Origin: Marixanthomonas sp. SCSIO 43207
GTDB lineage: Bacteria > Bacteroidota > Bacteroidia > Flavobacteriales > Flavobacteriaceae
Assembly: GCF_019904255.1 (NCBI RefSeq)
Contig: NZ_CP063203.1
Coordinates: 744,001 to 808,000 of the forward strand
Direction of reading: 5' to 3'
DNA length: 64,000 nt
Shown: piece by piece, positions 50,708-60,547 of the stretch
Layout of the letters: every line of letters begins with the position of its first letter
How positions within the stretch are numbered: the first letter of the stretch is position 1
Notes under the pieces: generated by a model
The model's database searches: none
Told to the model about the DNA's origin: nothing
The model's input: only the letters and a program-made list of their open reading frames with translations
Translations under genes and position numbers: made by a program

Positions 50708-51614
50708 AACCATCCGCATTGGTACTCGCGATAGTGAATTAGCACTATGGCAGGCCAAAACAGTACAAAAAAAATTAGAACATTTTGGGTATAAAACTGA
50801 GTTGGTTCCGGTAAAATCTACCGGAGATTTAGTTTTAGACAAACCCTTATATGAAATGGGCATCACTGGTATTTTTACCAAAACACTTGATGTTGCAATG
50901 CTAAACGGCACGGTAGATATTGCTGTGCATAGCATGAAAGACGTCCCTACCGCTTTACCAAAAGGTATTGTTCAAACAGCTGTATTAGAGCGGGCTTCAA
51001 GTACAGATATCGTAGTGACCAAAAAAGCTTTTAACCCAAAAAATCCTTGCACGATCGCTACTGGAAGTCTGCGCCGCAAAGCACAATGGCTTAATCGCTA
51101 TCCAAACCATACTGTTGTAGATTTACGCGGAAATGTAAACACGCGACTGCAAAAATTACAAGATAATAATTGGCACGGCGCCATTTTTGCCAAAGCCGGA
51201 CTGAAAAGAATTCAAGTTTTGCCAGAATCATATGAAAGCTTAGACTGGATGATACCTGCTCCTGCACAAGGAGCTATGGTGGTTGTCGCTTTAGAAAAAG
51301 ATACATTTACAATAGAAGCGACTTCAAAATTGAATAATCCTCAAGCAGACATTTGTACGCATATTGAACGCAAGTTCCTTCAAAAATTAGAAGGTGGTTG
51401 TACAGCGCCTATTGGTGCTTTGGCTACTTGTATAAACAATACTATTCAATTTAAAGGTGCTTTATTTTCACTAGATGGTCAAACCAAATTAGAGATTGCC
51501 AAGCAATGTCCAATAGATGACTATGAAACTTTGGGTATAAAATGTGCTGAAGAAATGCTAAACAACGGCGGGAAAGAATTAATGCAAGCGATCAAATCTG
51601 AAATGGAAAAATAG
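50700..51614 (+). CDS. hemC: Porphobilinogen deaminase (hydroxymethylbilane synthase)
   Basis: 304 residues. Polymerises four porphobilinogens to hydroxymethylbilane. It begins at GTG 50700, 8 nt inside hemA, because IRIGTRDSELALWQA must be the N terminus. The dipyrromethane cofactor Cys is in KLEGGCTAPIGA, and substrate Arg/Lys motifs such as HSMKDVPTALP and TGSLRRKAQWL are intact. Confidence 0.96.
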   Translation: MNKTIRIGTRDSELALWQAKTVQKKLEHFGYKTELVPVKSTGDLVLDKPLYEMGITGIFTKTLDVAMLNGTVDIAVHSMKDVPTALPKGIVQTAVLERASSTDIVVTKKAFNPKNPCTIATGSLRRKAQWLNRYPNHTVVDLRGNVNTRLQKLQDNNWHGAIFAKAGLKRIQVLPESYESLDWMIPAPAQGAMVVVALEKDTFTIEATSKLNNPQADICTHIERKFLQKLEGGCTAPIGALATCINNTIQFKGALFSLDGQTKLEIAKQCPIDDYETLGIKCAEEMLNNGGKELMQAIKSEMEK

Positions 51615-51621
51615 ATGTGTT

Positions 51622-52281
51622 ATGAAATCCATTCTTTCTACAAAAAAACTTACCCTTGCCCAAAAAGAGCTTCTTTTAAACTCAGGGCTTACATTTGTAG
51701 AGTATGATGCAATTTCTATTACGTTTTTACCATTTGAAGCGCCAAAACAGATAAAAAACGCCATTTTTACAAGCAAAAATGCTGTAAAAGCACTTTTTTC
51801 TACTCAAAATGTAATTCCTAAAATTGAAAATTGTTATTGTGTTGGAGAAAAAACAAAAGCACTTTTAGAAAAAAACAATCAAAATGTGGTAAAAACATAT
51901 CAATATGGAGCCGAATTGGCTACTTATTTGACAAAAAACCACAAAAATGATTCGTTTTACTTTTTTTCTGGCACAAAACGCTTGGATACAATCCCAAAAG
52001 CATTAAAAAAAGCGGCAATTCCTTTTTCTGAAATAGTAACATACAAAACAGAACTTAGCCCAATTAAGTTTGATCGTATTTTTGATGGTGTCCTTTTTTT
52101 TAGCCCAAGCGGGGTAACAAGTTTTGTTTCAGAAAACAACATACAAGATTCAATTGCTTTTTGCATAGGCACCACAACTGCTTCCGAAGCAAAAAAACAC
52201 ACGCAACAGATTGTAATTTCAAACTCAACCTCGGTTGAAAGTGTAATTGCAAAAGCTGCAAAAACATTAAAAAAACTATGA
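51622..52281 (+). CDS. hemD: Uroporphyrinogen-III synthase
   Basis: 219 residues, a poorly conserved family. Assigned from fold-like features ([22 protein letters not shown]) and from its place between hemC and hemE. It closes hydroxymethylbilane with inversion of ring D. It overlaps hemE by 4 nt (ATGA). Confidence 0.88.
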   Translation: MKSILSTKKLTLAQKELLLNSGLTFVEYDAISITFLPFEAPKQIKNAIFTSKNAVKALFSTQNVIPKIENCYCVGEKTKALLEKNNQNVVKTYQYGAELATYLTKNHKNDSFYFFSGTKRLDTIPKALKKAAIPFSEIVTYKTELSPIKFDRIFDGVLFFSPSGVTSFVSENNIQDSIAFCIGTTTASEAKKHTQQIVISNSTSVESVIAKAAKTLKKL

Positions 52282-53306
52282 TTAAAAACGATTTATTTTT
52301 ACGAGCACTTAAAGGGGAAAGCGTTGAACGGCCACCTGTATGGATGATGCGCCAAGCAGGTCGTTATCTTCCAGAATTTATGGAAATAAAAGCCAAATAT
52401 GACTTTTTTACTAGATGCCAAACTCCCGAGCTAGCTAGTGAAATCACTGTGCAGCCTATACGAAGATACGGTATGGATGCCGCTATTCTTTTCAGTGATA
52501 TTTTGGTTATCCCGCAAGCTATGAATATCGATGTGCAGATGAAACCCGGCGTAGGCCCTTGGCTTCCTAACCCAATACGAACTGAAAAAGATTTAGATAG
52601 TGTTATTGTGCCAGATATTCAAGATACTCTTGGTTATGTTATGGATGCTATAACAATGACAAAAGAAAAATTGAATGATGAAATTCCGTTAATAGGGTTT
52701 GCAGGGAGCCCGTGGACAATTTTATGCTATTGTGTGCAAGGACAGGGTTCAAAAAACTTTGATAAAGCAAAACAGTTTTGTTTTACACAACCACAGGCTG
52801 CACACACCTTGCTGCAAAGAATCACAGATACTACAATCGCATATTTAAAAGAAAAAGTAAAAGCCGGTGTTAATGCTGTACAAGTTTTTGACAGCTGGGG
52901 CGGCATGTTATCACCTACAGATTATCAAGAATTTAGTTGGAACTATATTCAACAAATAATTGATGCTCTTAAAGATGACGCTCCTGTAATAGCTTTTGGA
53001 AAAGGCTGCTGGTTTGCACTTGATACTATGGCTACAAGTGGTGCATCTGCCTTGGGTGTAGATTGGACGTGTGATCCACAAACAGCTAGAAAGTTAACCG
53101 GAGGCGCCATAACCTTGCAAGGTAATTTTGACCCTACTCGTCTGTTCAGCCCTCCTTCCGAAATTAAAAAAATGGTTACTCAAATGATAGATGCTTTTGG
53201 TAAAGACAAATACATCGTTAATTTAGGTCACGGTATTTTACCTAATATCCCTATTGAAAATGCAGGTGCTTTTATAGAAGCTGTAAAAGAATATAAAGCT
53301 AATTAA
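52278..53306 (+). CDS. hemE: Uroporphyrinogen decarboxylase
   Basis: 342 residues. Removes four carboxyl groups from uroporphyrinogen III. Both family signatures are present: [15 protein letters not shown] near the N terminus and [16 protein letters not shown]. The active-site Asp is in [11 protein letters not shown], and the C terminus has NLGHGILP. It is directly joined to the DUF6973 gene. Confidence 0.97.
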   Translation: MIKNDLFLRALKGESVERPPVWMMRQAGRYLPEFMEIKAKYDFFTRCQTPELASEITVQPIRRYGMDAAILFSDILVIPQAMNIDVQMKPGVGPWLPNPIRTEKDLDSVIVPDIQDTLGYVMDAITMTKEKLNDEIPLIGFAGSPWTILCYCVQGQGSKNFDKAKQFCFTQPQAAHTLLQRITDTTIAYLKEKVKAGVNAVQVFDSWGGMLSPTDYQEFSWNYIQQIIDALKDDAPVIAFGKGCWFALDTMATSGASALGVDWTCDPQTARKLTGGAITLQGNFDPTRLFSPPSEIKKMVTQMIDAFGKDKYIVNLGHGILPNIPIENAGAFIEAVKEYKAN

Positions 53307-53801
53307 ATGAATGTTTTAAAACGCATCAGGCAACTTAGCTTAAAGCAATTGTGGCATTTGTCTGGTGTGTTTATAAAACAACCTTTTTTAATTTTTCCTA
53401 CACTCAATGCTACCAAAAAAACAATGCAAATAAGTAGTGAGTTGTATGGTAGAAAACATCATAAAAATGGCCCGGCAAATGCATTTAGACATGCATTATG
53501 GAATATTTTAATAGCTAGAGCTGCTTTTGAAAAACTTCAGAATACACAAAAAAGTATTGACTGGGCAAAAAAGATTACTGATCTTCACGAAAAGTTAGCG
53601 CCAAATAATCCGCTGGAAACTGCAATGGATTTACACAACAATGAAGTAGGACGTCAATTTTTTTCTCAAGTAATTACACATTCAGAACAAGAAATGATTG
53701 ATTTTATTCAAAAAAAGACTGAAAAAGCTCAAAAAGTAACCAAAACTGACGAAATTGATGATTTTAAAGACACTTTAGTCTTTATTCTGAAACCATCATA
53801 G
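53307..53801 (+). CDS. DUF6973-like protein in the hem operon
   Basis: 164 residues, no membrane segment. The conserved pattern NGPANAFRHALWN...DLHEKLA...MDLHNNEVGRQF is that of the DUF6973 family, of unknown function; the spaced His, Asp and Glu residues could bind a metal. It starts on the base after the hemE stop, so it is part of the hem transcript. Confidence 0.75.
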   Translation: MNVLKRIRQLSLKQLWHLSGVFIKQPFLIFPTLNATKKTMQISSELYGRKHHKNGPANAFRHALWNILIARAAFEKLQNTQKSIDWAKKITDLHEKLAPNNPLETAMDLHNNEVGRQFFSQVITHSEQEMIDFIQKKTEKAQKVTKTDEIDDFKDTLVFILKPS

Positions 53802-53812
53802 TTTTCTGAAAT

Positions 53813-54571
53813 ATGTTCAAAAACACATTAAAAGGCATACAAGCATATTTTAATACGTTTCAACTTATCTCAAAATTAAAGTTGTGGCGCTATTTTGGTA
53901 TCCCAATTTTAATAAGTGTATTAACAGCTGCTTCTGTAGGTTTACTAGCGTGGGGATTGAGTGACAATATAGGCGCATTTATTGCAAAAATTTGGCCTTG
54001 GGATTGGGGTTCGGTTACATTTAGAACCATTAGCGATGTGATAGGAGCTATAGCTATTGTGGTCCTTGGGCTGGTTTTGTACAAGCATATTGTAATGGCT
54101 TTGAGCGCACCGTTTATGAGTCCGGTTTCAGAAAAAATAGAATATCACATTACAGGAAAGACACCAAGCAAAAGCAATTCAAACACCACTCAATTGCTTA
54201 GAGGAATACGAATAAACGTCCGCAATTTGCTTATGGAACTACTTATCACCATTCCTATTTTATTACTTAGTTTCATTCCGGTTGTTTCAATACTAACTTC
54301 AATTATTTTGTTTTTGGTACAATCGTATTATGCAGGATTTGGAAACATGGATTATACATTAGAACGTCATTTTACATATCGTGAAAGCATTTCGTTTGTT
54401 AGTAGAAATAAAGGCTTGGCTTTAGGTAACGGTATTCTATTTATGGCTATGTTATTAATTCCTGTTTTGGGTATAATTTTAGTTTTACCACTTTCTGTAA
54501 CAGCCGCAAGTAGTGAAACTGTAAAAATTTTACAACAAGAACGCGCTTTGAAAGAGCATAAAAACATTTAA
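53813..54571 (+). CDS. EI24/CysZ-like membrane protein in the hem operon
   Basis: 252 residues with about four to six membrane helices, including LLMELLITIPILLLSFIPVVSILTS and the amphipathic YYAGFGNMDYTLERH, which match the EI24 domain of the CysZ sulfate-permease-like family. Sulfate transport is not certain. It lies between the DUF6973 gene and hemF (1 nt before hemF). Confidence 0.85.
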   Translation: MFKNTLKGIQAYFNTFQLISKLKLWRYFGIPILISVLTAASVGLLAWGLSDNIGAFIAKIWPWDWGSVTFRTISDVIGAIAIVVLGLVLYKHIVMALSAPFMSPVSEKIEYHITGKTPSKSNSNTTQLLRGIRINVRNLLMELLITIPILLLSFIPVVSILTSIILFLVQSYYAGFGNMDYTLERHFTYRESISFVSRNKGLALGNGILFMAMLLIPVLGIILVLPLSVTAASSETVKILQQERALKEHKNI

Positions 54572-54572
54572 A

Positions 54573-55475
54573 ATGAAAGATCAATTTGTAACCTACATAA
54601 AAACCTTACAAAATACCATTACATCAAAGCTAGAAGCTATTGATGGTACAGCCCAATTTAAAGAAGATCTTTGGAAACGTGAAGGTGGCGGCGGTGGTAA
54701 AACACGTGTAATTGAAAACGGATCTGTTTTTGAAAAAGGTGGTGTAAATATTAGTGAAGTACACGGCGAACTTCCAGAAAGCATGCAAAATTATTTTGGT
54801 GTAAAAGATGCAAATTTCTTTGCCTGCGGATTGAGTTTGGTGTTACACCCCAAAAACCCTTTTGTTCCTACTGTTCACGCAAATTGGCGTTATTTTGAAA
54901 TGTATGACCAACAAGGTAACATTGTAGACCAATGGTTTGGTGGCGGGCAAGATCTTACTCCTTATTACTTGTTTGAAGAAGATGCCACACACTTTCATAA
55001 AGTTTGTAAAACTGCCTGTGATAAACATCATACAGATTTTTATGCAAAGTATAAAGCACGATGTGATGAGTATTTTTACAATTCACACAGAGGAGAAGCG
55101 CGAGGAATTGGCGGTCTTTTCTTTGATTACCTAAAAAAAACTGAAACTATGAAGATGGAAGATTGGTATAATTTTGTAACCGAAGTAGGAGATAGTTTTC
55201 TAGAAGCGTATGTTCCTATTGTTGAAAGAAGAAAAGGTCTGTCATACACTCAAGAACAACGGGACTGGCAAGAAATACGCCGTGGTCGCTATGTTGAGTT
55301 TAACTTGGTACATGACAAAGGCACCTTGTTTGGGTTAAAAACAAATGGTCGCATTGAGAGTATTTTAATGAGCTTACCTCCACACGTTCAGTGGCGTTAT
55401 GACCACCAACCCGAACCCAATAGTGCAGAAGAAAAATTAGTAACTCGATTACAAAACCCAAAAGACTGGGTATAA
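54573..55475 (+). CDS. hemF: Oxygen-dependent coproporphyrinogen-III oxidase
   Basis: 300 residues. Converts coproporphyrinogen III to protoporphyrinogen IX using O2. Motifs: WKREGGGGGKTRVIENG, CGLSLVLHPKNPFVPTVHANWRYFE, WFGGGQDLTPYY and GVNISEVHGELP. It indicates aerobic growth. Last gene of the hem operon; an inverted repeat (55511) follows. Confidence 0.97.
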   Translation: MKDQFVTYIKTLQNTITSKLEAIDGTAQFKEDLWKREGGGGGKTRVIENGSVFEKGGVNISEVHGELPESMQNYFGVKDANFFACGLSLVLHPKNPFVPTVHANWRYFEMYDQQGNIVDQWFGGGQDLTPYYLFEEDATHFHKVCKTACDKHHTDFYAKYKARCDEYFYNSHRGEARGIGGLFFDYLKKTETMKMEDWYNFVTEVGDSFLEAYVPIVERRKGLSYTQEQRDWQEIRRGRYVEFNLVHDKGTLFGLKTNGRIESILMSLPPHVQWRYDHQPEPNSAEEKLVTRLQNPKDWV

Positions 55476-55510
55476 ACGTAAGTTTACAACAAAGAATTGT
55501 TATACTTTTC

Positions 55511-55538
55511 TGAATAAACACAATAGTTTATTCATTTT
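55511..55538 (+). terminator. Possible weak terminator or operator after hemF
   Basis: TGAATAAAC (55511-55519) and GTTTATTCA (55526-55534) form a perfect 9-bp stem with a 6-nt loop, followed by TTTT. GC content is low, so it may be a regulatory palindrome rather than a terminator. Confidence 0.4.
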
Positions 55539-55552
55539 AAAGTTCAGCTTAG

Positions 55553-55560
55553 TACTTTTG
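55553..55560 (+). promoter_or_regulatory. Candidate -7 element (TACTTTTG) of the dut operon
   Basis: TACTTTTG predicts a leader of about 70 nt before ATG 55635. Confidence 0.38.
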
Positions 55561-55634
55561 TTGGGTATTTTGTAATTTAACATTCCTGTTTTTAGGAGTT
55601 GAATTTTGAATTATTTCAGCAAAAACAAGCAACC

Positions 55635-56069
55635 ATGAAAGTTAAAATAATAAATAAATCGAGCCACCCCATTCCTTCATATGAAACTATAGCTTCTGCA
55701 GGAATGGATCTTAGAGCCAATGTTTCAGAACCCTCTACATTAAAACCATTACAACGCGCCATAGTAAAAACAGGATTGTTTATTGAACTTCCTGTTGGTT
55801 ATGAAGCCCAAGTGAGACCACGAAGTGGATTGGCAGCCAAAAAAGGAATAACAGTTTTAAACAGCCCAGGGACTATTGATGCAGACTATCGAGGTGAAAT
55901 TGGCGTTATTCTTGTAAATCTTTCAAATGAAGATTTTACAATTGAAAACGGTGAGCGTGTTGCGCAACTAGTTATAGCAAAACATGAGCGTGCCGTTTGG
56001 GAAGAAGTTGACACACTTGAAGAAACATCTCGTGGAAGCGGCGGCTTTGGCAGCACCGGAACTAAATAA
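55635..56069 (+). CDS. dut: dUTP diphosphatase
   Basis: 144 residues, trimeric dUTPase with all five motifs: [44 protein letters not shown] and [10 protein letters not shown]. Hydrolyses dUTP to dUMP. The start is ATG 55635; twelve extra N-terminal codons upstream do not fit the family. First gene of a five-gene unit. Confidence 0.97.
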   Translation: MKVKIINKSSHPIPSYETIASAGMDLRANVSEPSTLKPLQRAIVKTGLFIELPVGYEAQVRPRSGLAAKKGITVLNSPGTIDADYRGEIGVILVNLSNEDFTIENGERVAQLVIAKHERAVWEEVDTLEETSRGSGGFGSTGTK

Positions 56070-56114
56070 ACAAAATCTAATAAACCTAAACCTCCCCACA
56101 AATTTTTAAAAATT

Positions 56115-57131
56115 ATGAAAATTATTGTACCTATGGCCGGACGTGGTTCACGCCTTCGCCCACATACATTAACCATCCCAAAACCATTAATTCCAGTAGC
56201 TGGAAAGCCTATTGTTCATAGGTTAGTCACTGAAATCACACACATTCTTGACGAAAAAGTTGATGAAATTGCTTTTATTTTGGGTGATCCTGCTTTCTTT
56301 GGAGATGATATTGTTGAAAGCTTAGAAGCACTAGCCAAAAGCTTAGGCGCAAAACCTACTATTTATAGACAACTGGAGCCTAAAGGTACCGGCCACGCCA
56401 TTATGTGTGCTCAAGAGTCGCTAGAAGGCCCTGCTGTTATTGCTTATGCCGATACGTTGATCAAAGCAGATTTCAACTTAGACAAAGAAGCCGATAGCGT
56501 AATTTGGACCAAAAAAGTAAAAAATCCAGAAGCTTATGGTGTCGTAAATCTAAACGATAAAGAAGAAATTACAGAATTAGTTGAAAAGCCCACCAAATTT
56601 GTGAGCGATCAAGCTGTAATTGGTATATATTATTTTAAAGATGTTGGCGTATTAAAAAAAGAGCTTCAATACGTGCTAGACAACAATATAATTCATGGAG
56701 GTGAATATCAAATTAATGACGGTATAAAACGTATGATGGCCGACGGGAAAATTTTTAAAACCGGAACTGTTGATGAATGGATGGATTGCGGAAATAAAGA
56801 AGTAACCGTCGCTACCAATAAAAAAATGCTTGGTTTTATTGCCAAGAGTGATGAGCAACTTATTTCAGAAAAAATTACAAATGAAAATTCAGAAATAATT
56901 GAACCATGTTTTATCGATGAAGGGGTGGTCCTTAAAAACAGTAAAGTTGGTCCCTACGCATCAATAGGTAAAGGCACAATAATTGAGAACAGTAACGTTA
57001 AAAATAGTATAATCCAAACGCATTCAGAAATTAAAAACGCTACATTAGATAATGCTATGATTGGTAATCACGCTACATTTAATGGTGAGTTTACAAATGT
57101 AAGTATTGGTGATTATTCAGCTTTAAAATAA
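56115..57131 (+). CDS. Sugar-phosphate nucleotidyltransferase with left-handed beta-helix tail
   Basis: 338 residues. N-terminal nucleotidyltransferase domain with the signature PMAGRGSRLRPHTLTIPKPLIPVAGKP split over residues 5-31, and the metal/substrate Asp in AYADTLI. The C terminus (about 255-338) is built of hexapeptide repeats (IGKGTIIENSNVKNSII). It makes an NDP-sugar for polysaccharide or peptidoglycan; glucose-1-phosphate thymidylyltransferase/GlmU-like enzymes are closest. The substrate is not certain. Confidence 0.93.
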   Translation: MKIIVPMAGRGSRLRPHTLTIPKPLIPVAGKPIVHRLVTEITHILDEKVDEIAFILGDPAFFGDDIVESLEALAKSLGAKPTIYRQLEPKGTGHAIMCAQESLEGPAVIAYADTLIKADFNLDKEADSVIWTKKVKNPEAYGVVNLNDKEEITELVEKPTKFVSDQAVIGIYYFKDVGVLKKELQYVLDNNIIHGGEYQINDGIKRMMADGKIFKTGTVDEWMDCGNKEVTVATNKKMLGFIAKSDEQLISEKITNENSEIIEPCFIDEGVVLKNSKVGPYASIGKGTIIENSNVKNSIIQTHSEIKNATLDNAMIGNHATFNGEFTNVSIGDYSALK

Positions 57132-57146
57132 GTAAGATTACGTGAT

Positions 57147-58529
57147 TTGAGTAACCGGTTTTTATATACTTTATTGCTTTTCTTCGGAATCATTTTATTT
57201 CCGAAGCAATCAATAGCGCAACAAACCGAACCTCCTCAAGAACAGCCTACAGACGATTTGGGAAATGTAACTGATGCATTTCAAGAAAATTTCTTTGAAG
57301 CTTTAAAACAAAAAGGAATAGAAAATTATGAATTGGCTCTTGATGCACTTCGGAAAGCTGAAAATGCAGCAAAAGATGACGTAAAACTCCAAGCAGTCGT
57401 TGCTTTTGAAAAAGCCAAAAACTTAACTCAATTAAAGCAATTTGATGAAGCGGAGGCTAACTTTAAAACTGTATTAAAAACCGAACCTCAACGGCTTGAT
57501 GTGCTAGAAGCTTTATATGATGTTTATTACCAAAAAAGTGATTATGATGCTGCCATCCCGCTGGTGCAACAATTAATTAAGTTTGATGAAGATTATAAAG
57601 AAGATTTGGCCAATCTATATTCTAGAACACGTCAATTTGATAAAGCCATAGAAGTACTTGATGATCTTGATGATACGTGGGGCGAAAGCGATTATCGCAA
57701 TGCATTGAGAGCTCAAATCTATAAGCAAACCGGTAATACCGAAGGCCAGATTGAAAATCTTGAAACTCGTATAGATAAAAACCCAAAAAAGGAACAAGAT
57801 TACCTTAACTTAATTTACTTGTACAGCGAAGAAGGAAATATTGAAAAGGCATTTGCAACTGCAAAAGACTTGTTGAAAAATCAACCAAACTCCAAAAAAG
57901 TACACTTGGCACTGTACAAGTTTTATTTGGAAGAAAATCAACCTGAAGATGCTATGAAATCAATGAAAATTGTATTTTCAGCTTCCGAAATAGAGCAAGA
58001 TAGCAAGTACAAAGTGTTGAGTGATTTTATCAATTTTGTTGAGAAAAACCCCCAATACGAATCACAACTTGATCCAATTGTTGCAAATTTTAGCACAACC
58101 AATTCAGGTAAAATTTATGAGCAATTAGGAGGTTATTACAATTCAAAAGGAGAAAAAGAGACTGCTTTGTCTTTTTATGAAAAAGGGATTGCAGGAGATG
58201 AAGATAATTTCAGTTTATTGAAAAACACGTTATTACTTCAAATTGATTTACAAAAATATGAAGCCGCTCAAAAGTTAAGTACAGAAGCTCTAGATGTTTT
58301 TCCGGCGCAACCCTTGTTATATTTAATTAATGGCGTGACGCAAAACAGCTTGAAAAATCCAGATAAAGCAATTGAAAGTTTAGAAACAGGCTTGGATTAT
58401 TTATTTGACAATCCCACGATGCTTCAAGATTTTTATAAACAATTGCAGCAAGCGCATAGCTTAAAGGGAGACACAAAAAAAGCCGCTGAATACGGTAAAA
58501 AAGCTTCAGAAATAAAGTTGACAAACTAA
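57147..58529 (+). CDS. Periplasmic TPR-repeat protein (TTG start)
   Basis: 460 residues. Signal peptide (SNRFLYTLLLFFGIILFPKQ..., ending AQQ) and about ten TPR helices (AEANFKTVLKTEPQRLDVLEALYDVY, ALSFYEKGIAGDEDNFSLLK). It is started by TTG at 57147, because no ATG or GTG precedes the signal peptide after the in-frame stop of the upstream gene. Located between a nucleotidyltransferase and a lipoprotein/EnvC pair; probably a scaffold in envelope assembly. Confidence 0.87.
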   Translation: MSNRFLYTLLLFFGIILFPKQSIAQQTEPPQEQPTDDLGNVTDAFQENFFEALKQKGIENYELALDALRKAENAAKDDVKLQAVVAFEKAKNLTQLKQFDEAEANFKTVLKTEPQRLDVLEALYDVYYQKSDYDAAIPLVQQLIKFDEDYKEDLANLYSRTRQFDKAIEVLDDLDDTWGESDYRNALRAQIYKQTGNTEGQIENLETRIDKNPKKEQDYLNLIYLYSEEGNIEKAFATAKDLLKNQPNSKKVHLALYKFYLEENQPEDAMKSMKIVFSASEIEQDSKYKVLSDFINFVEKNPQYESQLDPIVANFSTTNSGKIYEQLGGYYNSKGEKETALSFYEKGIAGDEDNFSLLKNTLLLQIDLQKYEAAQKLSTEALDVFPAQPLLYLINGVTQNSLKNPDKAIESLETGLDYLFDNPTMLQDFYKQLQQAHSLKGDTKKAAEYGKKASEIKLTN

Positions 58530-58532
58530 CGA

Positions 58533-59309
58533 ATGAATTATACAAAATATATTTTTATAGCCTTTGCAGTTATTCTTACTTCTTGTGGTACTACCAAAGG
58601 ATTAAAAGGCTCAAAAACCGCAAACGAAAACATTTCTGTTAAAAACATTATCAATTCTCACGAAGCCGCTTCGCCCAATTTTAAAACAATGGCAGCTCGC
58701 ATTCAAGTAGTGTACAAAGATGATGACACGCAGCAAGCTGTTACCGTAAGTCTACGCATGGAAAAAGATAAAACCATATGGGTAAAAGGCTCACTACTGG
58801 GTATAACTCTTGTAAAAGCCAATATTACTCCAGAACGTGTTCAATATTACGAAACCATTGGCGGCACTTACTTTGATGGAGATTATGCTTTATTGAGTGA
58901 TTGGTTGGGTACCGAAATTAATTTTGAAAAAGCACAAGCTATTTTATTAGGACAATCTATTTTTACGTTATCTAAAAATGATTATACCTCTTCTGTAGCC
59001 CAAAACAAGTATAAAATGCAACCTAAAATTCAACCACAGAATTTTATTCATTTTTTATTTTTAAATCCAGAAAACTTCAAAGTCGCTTCAGAAAGTTTAT
59101 CACAACCCAATAATGATAGGTTGTTAAACGTTCGGTATACAGATTATCAAAAAATAGGAACAGATTTTTACCCTTCAGAAATAAAGATTAACACTACTGA
59201 AAAAGATAGTAAAACCAGTATTGATGTTATTTATAAAAAAATTGATCTGGATGTAAATATTGGTTTTCCTTTTAATATTCCGGAAGGATATGAAAAAATA
59301 GAATTGTAA
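58533..59309 (+). CDS. DUF4292 lipoprotein
   Basis: 258 residues with a lipobox (VILTSC, Cys18). The body matches DUF4292, a LolB/LolA-like beta-barrel half-pipe domain of Bacteroidota (MAARIQVVYKDDDTQQAVTVSLRMEKDKTIWV in two parts). A role in lipoprotein or lipid transfer is plausible. Its stop overlaps the EnvC-like start by one base (TAATG). Confidence 0.87.
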   Translation: MNYTKYIFIAFAVILTSCGTTKGLKGSKTANENISVKNIINSHEAASPNFKTMAARIQVVYKDDDTQQAVTVSLRMEKDKTIWVKGSLLGITLVKANITPERVQYYETIGGTYFDGDYALLSDWLGTEINFEKAQAILLGQSIFTLSKNDYTSSVAQNKYKMQPKIQPQNFIHFLFLNPENFKVASESLSQPNNDRLLNVRYTDYQKIGTDFYPSEIKINTTEKDSKTSIDVIYKKIDLDVNIGFPFNIPEGYEKIEL

Positions 59310-60547
59310 TGCGAAGTAATTTTGCTACATATTTTTTGTTAGGATGCTTTTTATTTATTGCAACCAGCCTCACTGCACAATCTGAAAAACAAAAAGAACT
59401 TGAAGCGCAACGACAAGCTATTCTTCAAGAAATTAAACAAATTAACTCTTTATTATTTAAAACCAGAAAAGAAGAAAAATCTGTTTTAAACCAAGTAGAA
59501 GATCTTGATCAACGAATAAGCGCTACTGAAAATTTAATTAGAGTTACCAATAGACAGGCCAATTTGTTAACTAGAGAAATAAACAACAATCTAACAAAAA
59601 TTGATAACCTAAGAACAGAACTTGATGAACTAAAGGAAGATTATGCAGCGATGATACAAAAATCTTACAAAAGTAAGTCACAACAAAGTCGCGTGATGTT
59701 TTTACTTTCTTCAGAAAGTTTTTTACAAGCCTACAAGCGCTTGCAGTATATGAAACAATATACAAAACATCGCAAACAACAAGGAGAAAGTATCAAGCAA
59801 AAAACAGCCGAATTACAACAGCTTAATAAAGATCTTGTAGCTCAAAAAAATAAAAAAGAAGCATTAATTGTTGAAAATCAAAAAACCAAAAGAGAACTTG
59901 CAAAAGAAAAGAAAAACCAAGAAGCTTTAATTGCATCTCTTAAGAAAGATGAAGGTAAATTTGCCTCTCAAATACGCGAAAAACAACGCAAGGCCGATGC
60001 TATTGACAGACAAATTGAAAAATTAATTAGAGAAGCAATTGCAAAATCAAACAAAGCATCAGGAACTAAAAATGAGACTACAACTCGAGAATCAACCTTT
60101 GCCTTAAATGCCGAAGCTAAAGAACTTGCCGCAAACTTTACAAATAACAAAGGCAAACTACCTTGGCCAATAAATAAAGGCGGCGTTGTAGTAAAGCATT
60201 ATGGTAAACACCGTCATCCTCAATTGCCAAACGTTACTACATTTAATAGTGGTGTAGAAATTGCTACTGAGAATGGCGCTAAAGCAAGAGCTGTTTTTAA
60301 GGGCACTGTTCTAGAAATACAACAATTAAAAGGAGCCAACAAGGCAGTATATATTCAACATGGTGACTACATTACCGTTTATAACAATCTTGCAACCGTT
60401 ACCGTAAAAAAAGGAGACAATGTTGGCACCAAACAAGAGATAGGAACAGTTTTTAATAATCCTCTTTCCGGTAAAACAACTTTAAAGTTTCTTATTTATC
60501 AAAATACTAAACGAATGAATCCAGCAGATTGGATTTTTAGAATGTAA
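59309..60547 (+). CDS. EnvC-like murein hydrolase activator with degenerate LytM domain
   Basis: 412 residues. Signal peptide (1-23), long coiled coil (about 25-245) and a C-terminal LytM/M23 domain (about 285-410). The Zn-ligand residues are lost: the first His-Asp motif is FNSGVEIA, the usual His pair is YNNL, and the last motif is LKFLIYQ. So it cannot be a normal peptidase and more likely activates N-acetylmuramoyl-L-alanine amidases in cell division, as EnvC does. Last gene of the unit. Confidence 0.92.
   Translation: MRSNFATYFLLGCFLFIATSLTAQSEKQKELEAQRQAILQEIKQINSLLFKTRKEEKSVLNQVEDLDQRISATENLIRVTNRQANLLTREINNNLTKIDNLRTELDELKEDYAAMIQKSYKSKSQQSRVMFLLSSESFLQAYKRLQYMKQYTKHRKQQGESIKQKTAELQQLNKDLVAQKNKKEALIVENQKTKRELAKEKKNQEALIASLKKDEGKFASQIREKQRKADAIDRQIEKLIREAIAKSNKASGTKNETTTRESTFALNAEAKELAANFTNNKGKLPWPINKGGVVVKHYGKHRHPQLPNVTTFNSGVEIATENGAKARAVFKGTVLEIQQLKGANKAVYIQHGDYITVYNNLATVTVKKGDNVGTKQEIGTVFNNPLSGKTTLKFLIYQNTKRMNPADWIFRM

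Noticed and set aside
55476-56114. Expected hemB after hemF
   Set aside because: The next genes are dut and a nucleotidyltransferase; no porphobilinogen synthase motif is present anywhere in the window.
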